Assembly (NCBI RefSeq): GCF_001870675.1
Contig: NZ_MEHT01000001.1
Location: forward strand, 1 to 64,000
Source of the DNA: Roseinatronobacter thiooxidans
GTDB taxonomy: Bacteria > Pseudomonadota > Alphaproteobacteria > Rhodobacterales > Rhodobacteraceae
DNA: 64,000 nt
Direction: 5' to 3'
Below are positions 63,331 to 64,000 of this stretch, piece after piece (the stretch's first letter is position 1; the number at the start of each line of letters is the position of its first letter). A program made the position numbers and the translations under genes. Below the pieces are notes generated by a model, which did no database searches, was not told the origin of the DNA, and saw only the letters and a program-made list of their open reading frames with translations.

Positions 63331-64000
63331 TCAGCCCTCTTCTTCCTTGGTGAAACGCAAACGCCGCGCACGCGCTTCTTGCCAGCGGGTGAAGGCGAAC
63401 ATGCCCAGTGTCAGAACCATCAGCAGCATCAGCAACATATTCGACATTGCCGCCGCCTCGCCCAGTTCTCGAAACTCTCGCGCAGTGCGGGCGATGCGCA
63501 AGGCCAGAATTTCAGTTTGCAGGCCCGGCCCGCCGCCGGTCAGCACAAGGATCACTTCCAGCACCTTGAAGGCATCTATCAAGCGCAGCAGCAAGGTGAC
63601 GATCAGCACAGGCGCCATCAGGGGCAGTTTGATATGCCAGATTTGCTGCATCGTGGTCGCACCATCAATGCGCGCAGCTTCCAGTGCCGAACGCGGCAAA
63701 GATTGCAGCGCAGCCAGCGACAGGATGAAAATGAACGGAGTCCACTGCCACACATCTGCAATGATGACCGACAGCAGCGGGTTCTGGCCCAGCCAGTCAA
63801 CCTTTGGCAGGCCAACCGCTTCCAGCATCCGGTTGATGGTGCCATAACTCTGGTGGAACATGTAGCGCCAGACAAGGCCCACCACCACGGGCGCAATCAT
63901 CATTGGCAGAATGAACAGCGTCCGCAGCAAGGACATGCCGCGGATCTTGCGGTCCAGCAGCAAAGCCAGACTCACCCCAAGCACCATTTCCACACTGACA
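63331..64000 (-). CDS. ABC transporter permease, carbohydrate type (MalF-like), partial
   Basis: At least 220 residues of the first permease of the same transporter; the N-terminus lies beyond the right edge. The EAA loop is LEAARIDGATTMQQIWHIKL. Several membrane segments and the C-terminal basic tail RWQEARARRLRFTKEEEG are present. The substrate-binding protein and ATPase are expected further upstream, outside the window. Confidence 0.92.
   Translation of the reverse strand, partial: VSVEMVLGVSLALLLDRKIRGMSLLRTLFILPMMIAPVVVGLVWRYMFHQSYGTINRMLEAVGLPKVDWLGQNPLLSVIIADVWQWTPFIFILSLAALQSLPRSALEAARIDGATTMQQIWHIKLPLMAPVLIVTLLLRLIDAFKVLEVILVLTGGGPGLQTEILALRIARTAREFRELGEAAAMSNMLLMLLMVLTLGMFAFTRWQEARARRLRFTKEEEG

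Overview
The window is GC-rich chromosomal DNA from an alphaproteobacterium, most likely order Rhodobacterales (Rhodobacteraceae). The reasons are the protein sequences, the gene order rpsT-dnaA-dnaN-recF, an alphaproteobacterial LexA box (GTTC-N7-GTTC) before dnaE2, ubiquinone genes (ubiG, ubiE, ubiB), and short palindromic and 3'-end elements of a kind I associate with this group. Almost all of it is dense core genome. I see no rRNA, tRNA, CRISPR array or intact prophage.

Layout. 0-6.5 kb: DUF302 and fasciclin secreted proteins, an MFS exporter, murein endopeptidase mepA, prolyl iminopeptidase, ubiG and uppP. 6.6-12.8 kb: glutamate synthase (gltD then gltB) behind a duplicated GTCAG-N5-CTGAC dyad. 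12.8-18 kb, minus strand: phosphate transporter pit with a perfect Pho box at its start, a Nudix hydrolase, ribosome-rescue factor arfB with an unusual leader, queuosine-precursor transporter yhhQ, and a Tat-exported 5'-nucleotidase. 18.8-24.2 kb: rimP-nusA-ylxR-infB. 24.3-31.9 kb: a large acidic Rhodobacterales protein, thiN, ubiB, ubiE, mutM, an enoyl-CoA hydratase and rpsT. 32.3-37.2 kb: dnaA, dnaN, recF, then a VOC protein and a LysE exporter in the place where gyrB often sits. 37.2-45.7 kb: soluble lytic transglycosylase, dapA, an EEP-family protein, a membrane protein, leuD, leuC, and rsfS-rlmH, where rsfS appears to start at CTG. 45.7-51.4 kb: LysR regulator and a molybdenum-cofactor block fdhD-mobA-mobB-(DUF429-like)moeA with a divergent DUF2478 gene. 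51.6-59.8 kb: clpB behind a heat-shock-type promoter, a membrane-anchored NYN RNase flanked by direct repeats, SOS-type dnaE2, trmB and an FKBP isomerase. 59.8-60.5 kb: an accessory scar with an internally deleted IS and a curlin-like fragment. 60.6-64 kb: a minus-strand sugar operon (two ABC permeases, UPF0261/Tm-1-like protein, class II aldolase) running off the right edge.

The most interesting non-gene signals are the arfB leader (13/14 match to the complement of the 16S 3' tail plus a mini-ORF and hairpin), the two dyads before gltD, the Pho box abutting the pit start, the CTG start of rsfS, the 3'-end element shared by uppP and leuC, and the IS/curlin scar.
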